Source: Peptostreptococcaceae bacterium (GTDB lineage: Bacteria; Bacillota_A; Clostridia; Peptostreptococcales; Anaerovoracaceae). From it: a stretch of 8,987 nt of DNA. Below the pieces are notes generated by a model, which had not been told where the DNA came from, searched no databases, and saw only the letters and a list, made by a program, of their open reading frames with translations. Made by a program: the position numbers and the translations under genes. How positions within the stretch are numbered: the first letter of the stretch is position 1; every line of letters starts with the position of its first letter. The stretch is from assembly GCA_016650135.1 (NCBI GenBank), contig JAENWH010000060.1:1-8987 (forward strand), written 5' to 3'. Positions 6,691-8,987 of this stretch are shown here, piece by piece.

Positions 6691-6728
6691 CTTAGCGTAT
6701 AATTTCCGCGTTTTGCTGCCAGTACCCC
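6691..6728 (-). repeat. Right 38-bp terminal repeat of the second miniature element
   Basis: Read on the minus strand it begins GGGGTACTGGCAGC and ends ACGCTAAG. It looks closer to a standard Tn3-family end than the left copy does. Confidence 0.8.
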
Positions 6729-6854
6729 TTATATAAGAAAATTATAGTAGTAGGAATTGTTGGAACAATTGGAATGGGCACGTTTGTATTTATAAAATGT
6801 AAAAACCATTTTGACAAAAAAAATAAGATAAAAAATCAAATTAGTGATAATTAA
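6729..6854 (+). pseudogene. 5'-truncated small membrane protein
   Basis: An open frame enters from the miniature element and codes outside it for LYKKIIVVGIVGTIGMGTFV and onward to ...KKNKIKNQISDN, ending at TAA 6852-6854. It shows a short hydrophobic helix (IIVVGIVGTIGMGTFVFI) followed by a lysine-rich tail, the pattern of a tiny single-pass membrane protein. No start codon or ribosome binding site remains, because the element begins one base before the first codon. The intact form may have been only slightly longer, with its start and leader lost at the junction. Family not recognised. Confidence 0.45.
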
Positions 6855-6867
6855 ATAACAGAAATTT

Positions 6868-7029
6868 ATGGTTAATTTTAACAATGGGTTTGAAAATACT
6901 CCTCAATACTATGACATGTTTATAAAAGACGACATAAAGATACAAAATAGATTAACCCAAGTAAGCGTAGAATTAAGTTTAAAAACAATTAATTATTTTA
7001 ATAATAGACTAAAAATAAAGGAGAGGTAA
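6868..7029 (+). CDS. Small hypothetical protein, 53 residues
   Basis: The ORF starts MVNFNNGFENTPQYYD and ends NRLKIKER. It is hydrophilic, with a probable amphipathic helix in the second half (residues 20-50) and no membrane segment or cysteine. Support for translation is mixed. There is no clear ribosome binding site before its ATG, but its end overlaps the AAGGAGAGG ribosome binding site of the next gene and its stop is one base before that gene's ATG, as in a coupled pair. No family is recognised. It may belong with the membrane-protein remnant upstream and the 73-residue protein downstream as parts of one small cluster. Confidence 0.45.
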   Translation: MVNFNNGFENTPQYYDMFIKDDIKIQNRLTQVSVELSLKTINYFNNRLKIKER

Positions 7030-7030
7030 A

Positions 7031-7252
7031 ATGAGCAAGTGGACTAGCCAGCAAAAATTTATAAGTATTGGTAGTGTTATCGGTGCAGCGGCAGCAGTAT
7101 CTATACTCACGTTGACTTTAACACTTGGAGTGGACAATACATTAACTATTCTGAAACTATCAAAAAAAATAGGTTCAGACAAGACTATAAAAGTACTTCA
7201 AAATGCTTCAAATGTTGTTATAAATATATCAGAATTTAAAAGAGCCATTTAG
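7031..7252 (+). CDS. Small hypothetical membrane protein, 73 residues
   Basis: The protein starts MSKWTSQQKFISIG and has one hydrophobic segment at about residues 10-33 (ISIGSVIGAAAAVSILTLTL), then a basic amphipathic stretch with KLSKKIGSDKTIKVLQ. The ribosome binding site AAGGAGAGG is strong and ideally spaced. A single N-terminal helix without a signal-peptidase site suggests a membrane-anchored small protein. Toxin-like, phage-like and accessory roles are all possible, and none is supported by a motif. Translation may be coupled to the 53-residue ORF just before it. An inverted repeat begins five bases after its stop codon. Confidence 0.6.
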   Translation: MSKWTSQQKFISIGSVIGAAAAVSILTLTLTLGVDNTLTILKLSKKIGSDKTIKVLQNASNVVINISEFKRAI

Positions 7253-7257
7253 AGTAT

Positions 7258-7288
7258 CCCTCTATGGATTATTAATAATTATAGAGGG
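7258..7288 (+). promoter_or_regulatory. Hairpin covering the zinc-ribbon ribosome binding site
   Basis: The arms CCCTCTAT (7258-7265) and ATAGAGGG (7281-7288) pair perfectly over a 15-base loop. The right arm contains the first bases of the ribosome binding site GGGAGGTG (7286-7293) of the gene starting at 7300. The hairpin would hide that site in the mRNA. No T run follows, so a terminator is unlikely. Confidence 0.5.
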
Positions 7289-7299
7289 AGGTGAAAGTT

Positions 7300-7470
7300 A
7301 TGTTAGAGTGTTCGAACTGCGGCAAGTCTGACAAGCTGCACGATGAAGGTGATACTGTTTATTGTTCACATTGTAGACAGAGGACATTAAAATCAAGCGG
7401 AAAAATCTATTTAACGAAGTGTCCTGAGTGCGGTAAAATGACCAGAGGAGGCGCAGCTTATTGTGAATAG
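7300..7470 (+). CDS. Small zinc-ribbon protein, 56 residues, probably C-terminally truncated
   Basis: The ORF starts MLECSNCGKSDKLHDEG after a strong GGGAGGTG ribosome binding site with six-base spacing. It has seven cysteines. C4-x2-C7 with C22-x2-C25 makes one complete zinc ribbon. C41-x2-C44 with C55 begins a second that stops at YCE before the expected last cysteine of a CxxC pair. The protein therefore looks cut by two or more residues at its end, which lies 19 bp from the end of the oppositely oriented SLATT gene. The loss may mark the junction where the defence module arrived. Tandem zinc ribbons bind zinc and often nucleic acid or protein partners. No specific role can be assigned. 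Its base composition is less A+T-rich than the genes to its right. Confidence 0.65.
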   Translation: MLECSNCGKSDKLHDEGDTVYCSHCRQRTLKSSGKIYLTKCPECGKMTRGGAAYCE

Positions 7471-7489
7471 TATATTTAATTTCTTATAT

Positions 7490-8086
7490 TTAAAAATATT
7501 TTATAAGTAAAAAAATTGCTATTGGTGGGACAATAACGAATAAAATAGCACACAACTTTTCAGTAAATTTATAATTACGTAATAATTTTATTTGTTCTTT
7601 ATTTAAGGAACTTTTTTCTTCTTTTTTAATACGACTCATTATTATAAGATAATCATATGTACTGTGATTTTCAACATACATTAATAAATTATTATATTTT
7701 TTACTTATTTCCAAAAATTTATGATTAAATTCTTCTATATTATCTATACTCTTAATGTTTTCTAATTCAGTATATAAAATATCTAATTCAGTATAGTTAA
7801 TTTTTAAATTAAAATATCGTTCTTTATAATTTCTAGAAGTAATAAACATCGCAAATAAAGATACTGCAATTGATGTAATAAGAATTACATATGAAGATTT
7901 TCTTTGTAATTCAGTATTTAGAATTTGAATATTCCAAATTGATAATGCAACAATAATTATTGAATAAGACACACTCAATTTTTGGAAAAATTCATCCTTT
8001 CTATTTAATCTCTCTGAACCTATTATTCTACTTTTTTTAGTTATCCAAATTTTTCTCAAAAACTTTTCAATATCTAGTTTTTCCAT
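7490..8086 (-). CDS. SLATT-domain membrane protein, putative defence effector
   Basis: The 198-residue protein has the SLATT layout. An N-terminal amphipathic region (IWITKKSRIIGSERL, residues 13-27) leads into two close membrane helices (about 39-56 and 65-83), a long helical cytosolic part (about 90-170) and here a third hydrophobic segment at the C-terminus (about 178-196). SLATT proteins (SMODS/SLOG-associated two-helix effectors) are predicted membrane-disrupting effectors of bacterial conflict systems. One branch is known to sit beside reverse transcriptases, which fits the RT exon 36 bp upstream. The ribosome binding site is GAGGTG before the ATG at 8084-8086. RT and SLATT probably form one operon. 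The inferred role is to damage the cell membrane when the RT partner is triggered by phage. Function is by family and context only. Confidence 0.72.
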   Translation of the reverse strand: MEKLDIEKFLRKIWITKKSRIIGSERLNRKDEFFQKLSVSYSIIIVALSIWNIQILNTELQRKSSYVILITSIAVSLFAMFITSRNYKERYFNLKINYTELDILYTELENIKSIDNIEEFNHKFLEISKKYNNLLMYVENHSTYDYLIIMSRIKKEEKSSLNKEQIKLLRNYKFTEKLCAILFVIVPPIAIFLLIKYF

Positions 8087-8122
8087 ATTAACACCTCAAC
8101 ATATTATAAAATTCTACTTATA

Positions 8123-8779
8123 TCAAGAAAAATCTTGCATATCTTTTTCCAAATCGTTTATTGAACTACTTATTTTTTGGTTGAATTTAGAAATTATATC
8201 TAATTCACTAACCCCCTCCATATCAATACCAACTATATCGCTTAAAAAGCTTAATTTATCTTGAATAGAAAAATCGTCAAAATTAGGAATATATTCAGTT
8301 TGATGTAGGTTATTAATTATTTCGCTTAGTGTTCTAACAAATTTCTTAATACTATATTTATTATATAAATCTATAAGATCAAATCTTTCAAATAATTTTT
8401 CAACTAACCAATCTAAGTGATATAATAATTTTTTATCATTAATTTGTGAAAAATAGAATAACCATCCATATTTTTTCTTATTATTTATGCAACCTGTAAT
8501 TCGTATATTTAGTTTCCAAGCAAAGAATTCTTTTTTATAATTATTATGCTTCAACCCTACAAATATATTTTCAAGTCCCAATTCTAGCTTACTTATCGAA
8601 TCATTCTTTACAGAAAACTTCTTACCTTCAATATAATAACCTATGTAAGTAAATCCATCTGATAGTTTACCACTGCGGTTCTTATCATCACTTGTTTTTA
8701 GCAAATATTTCTTTTCTATTTCCTCGCAAAGTTCTAATTTTAATTTTGGGGCATCTACTTCTTTACATAGGATAAAAAA
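8123..8779 (-). CDS. Reverse transcriptase, 3' exon (gene split by a group II intron)
   Basis: The frame is open to the intron end and codes for 218 residues. It begins FFILCKEVDAPKLK, what normally follows the catalytic YxDD of reverse transcriptase motif 5. RT motif 7 follows (FTYIGY, residues 43-48), then a conserved block FFAWKLNIRITGC...YGWLFYFSQINDKKLLYHLDWLV (85-126) that I associate with defence-type RTs of the DRT/UG class rather than with group II or retroviral enzymes. The C-terminal half is helical. A TTG at 8704 could be taken for the start but lies mid-domain. The fingers, palm and YxDD lie on a 5' exon beyond the window. If the intron splices, a full RT would be made; if not, the gene is dead. 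The RT precedes a SLATT gene by 36 bp. Confidence 0.75.
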   Translation of the reverse strand, partial: FFILCKEVDAPKLKLELCEEIEKKYLLKTSDDKNRSGKLSDGFTYIGYYIEGKKFSVKNDSISKLELGLENIFVGLKHNNYKKEFFAWKLNIRITGCINNKKKYGWLFYFSQINDKKLLYHLDWLVEKLFERFDLIDLYNKYSIKKFVRTLSEIINNLHQTEYIPNFDDFSIQDKLSFLSDIVGIDMEGVSELDIISKFNQKISSSINDLEKDMQDFS

Positions 8780-8852
8780 GTAAGTAAACCAAGGGAACTT
8801 CCCCCTTAGTTTCTCTCAGAACCGGACGTGAACCTCTCAGCTCATACGGCTC
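8780..8852 (-). ncRNA. Group II intron domains V and VI (catalytic RNA core)
   Basis: Domain V is the 34-nt hairpin 8819-8852, starting GAGCCGTATG with the AGC catalytic triad, a GAGA tetraloop and CGGTTC closing it. Domain VI pairs 8803-8812 with 8786-8795 (ten pairs, one G-U). It is followed by a bulged A at 8785, the likely branch point, three more pairs (8813-8815 with 8782-8784) and the terminal AC. All elements needed for the second splicing step look intact. Confidence 0.88.
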
Positions 8853-8855
8853 CCA

Positions 8856-8987
8856 TCATTCGGCTGTTGGTAATATTCCCATTTTCCAGTGTGCAAACAA
8901 ATTTCTATCTCTTTTTGCAATACTTCCTAACCAATATTCTGCTCTTCGTCTATGTTTTCTTTTCTTATACTTTCTCCGAACCCATTT
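8856..8987 (-). CDS. Group II intron maturase/reverse transcriptase, C-terminus (partial)
   Basis: The last 43 codons of an intron-encoded protein enter from the right edge and read KWVRRKYKKRKHRRRAEYWL and onward to ...LFAHWKMGILPTAE. This is the usual end of LtrA-like maturases: the basic RRxxRAxxWL segment of the GIIM/maturase region and the LFxHWxMGxLPTA tail. No HNH endonuclease domain follows, so the protein is of the endonuclease-less type. The stop codon lies three bases before domain V, the compact spacing seen in many bacterial introns. The N-terminal RT domain is outside the window, so intactness cannot be judged. Confidence 0.9.
   Translation of the reverse strand, partial: KWVRRKYKKRKHRRRAEYWLGSIAKRDRNLFAHWKMGILPTAE

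Larger units (their letters stand above)
6366..6728. mobile_element. 363-bp miniature element with Tn3/Tn4430-style 38-bp ends (TIME)
   Basis: Inverted repeats of exactly 38 bp lie at 6366-6403 and 6691-6728, with 29 of 38 positions identical. Both start GGGGTAC and end CTAAG inward, the outer and inner signatures of Tn3-family ends; the GGGGTAC start recalls Tn4430 from memory. The interior has no gene but holds inverted repeats and a promoter-like sequence. The bases just outside differ (AGACA left, TTATA right), so no target duplication survives. The left flank is an ATPase gene and the right flank a different small gene. Either a deletion followed insertion or two elements recombined. Confidence 0.8.
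8780..8987 (-). mobile_element. Group II intron, 3' end (partial)
   Basis: Three parts in the right order show the 3' end of a minus-strand group II intron: the maturase C-terminus (stop at 8856-8858), domain V (8819-8852) and domain VI (8782-8815), ending in AC at 8780-8781. The rest runs off the window. The junction with the RT gene is exact: coding resumes at 8779 in frame. Confidence 0.9.

Noticed and set aside
6680..6692. GGATTGAAAC on the minus strand, like the 3' end of some CRISPR repeats.
   Set aside because: It is a single copy with no regularly spaced repeats or spacers, and it abuts the Tn3-type end of the second miniature element.
6811..6839. Perfect TTGACA as a promoter for the 53-residue ORF.
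   Set aside because: It lies in the coding frame of the truncated membrane protein and has no -10 box at 16-18 bases.
7471..7510. Bidirectional terminator between the convergent zinc-ribbon and SLATT genes.
   Set aside because: There is only A+T self-complementarity (AAAATATTTT) and no stable stem with a T run.
8123..8704. A 193-residue gene starting at TTG 8704.
   Set aside because: The frame is open 25 codons further upstream to the intron end, with RT-like sequence, and no ribosome binding site precedes the TTG. It is the inner part of the RT exon.

Overview
The window looks like a low-GC Gram-positive (Firmicutes, probably Clostridia) chromosome. The DNA is strongly A+T-rich, genes have strong AGGAGG-type ribosome binding sites, GTG and ATG starts are both used, and the protein families are common in that group. 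It falls into two unlike halves: an orderly catabolic operon on the left, and a patchwork of mobile-element debris, tiny genes and a probable defence locus on the right.

Left half (1-6154, plus strand). A small cupin gene (246-584), hyuA (598-2643) and hyuB (2644-4377) are tightly packed, with hyuA and hyuB directly abutting. They are followed by an NCS1-family permease (4734-6104) and a strong intrinsic terminator (6114-6154). The natural reading is a module for uptake and ATP-dependent hydrolysis of a cyclic amide or imide of the hydantoin, oxoproline or pyrimidine-derived type. The 356-bp gap between hyuB and the permease is almost wholly one 298-bp non-coding element (4386-4683). It has 37-bp imperfect terminal inverted repeats and a perfect 5-bp target duplication (AATTT). 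Without it the genes would be about 53 bp apart, so it split a contiguous operon. Its ends resemble Tn3-family ends, which makes it a candidate TIME (Tn3-derived inverted-repeat miniature element).

Middle (6155-7470). The first 44-49 codons of a transposition-type AAA ATPase run into a second miniature element (6366-6728). This one has 38-bp terminal repeats of clear Tn3/Tn4430 style (GGGGTAC...CTAAG). Its flanks do not match, so there was recombination or deletion there. On its other side is the 5'-truncated end of a small membrane protein, then two small unrecognised ORFs (6868-7029, 7031-7252) and a zinc-ribbon protein (7300-7470) lacking its eighth cysteine. The zinc-ribbon ribosome binding site is overlapped by a hairpin.

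Right end (7490-8987, minus strand). Read right to left, the window holds the 3' end of a group II intron (maturase C-terminus, domain V, domain VI), then the 3' exon of a defence-type reverse transcriptase, then a SLATT-family membrane protein. The intron lies exactly where the catalytic YxDD codons of the reverse transcriptase should end: the exon restarts with FFILCKE, the usual continuation of motif 5. The most interesting object here is therefore a putative RT-SLATT antiviral module whose active-site motif is interrupted by a self-splicing retroelement. The 5' exon and most of the intron lie beyond the window.
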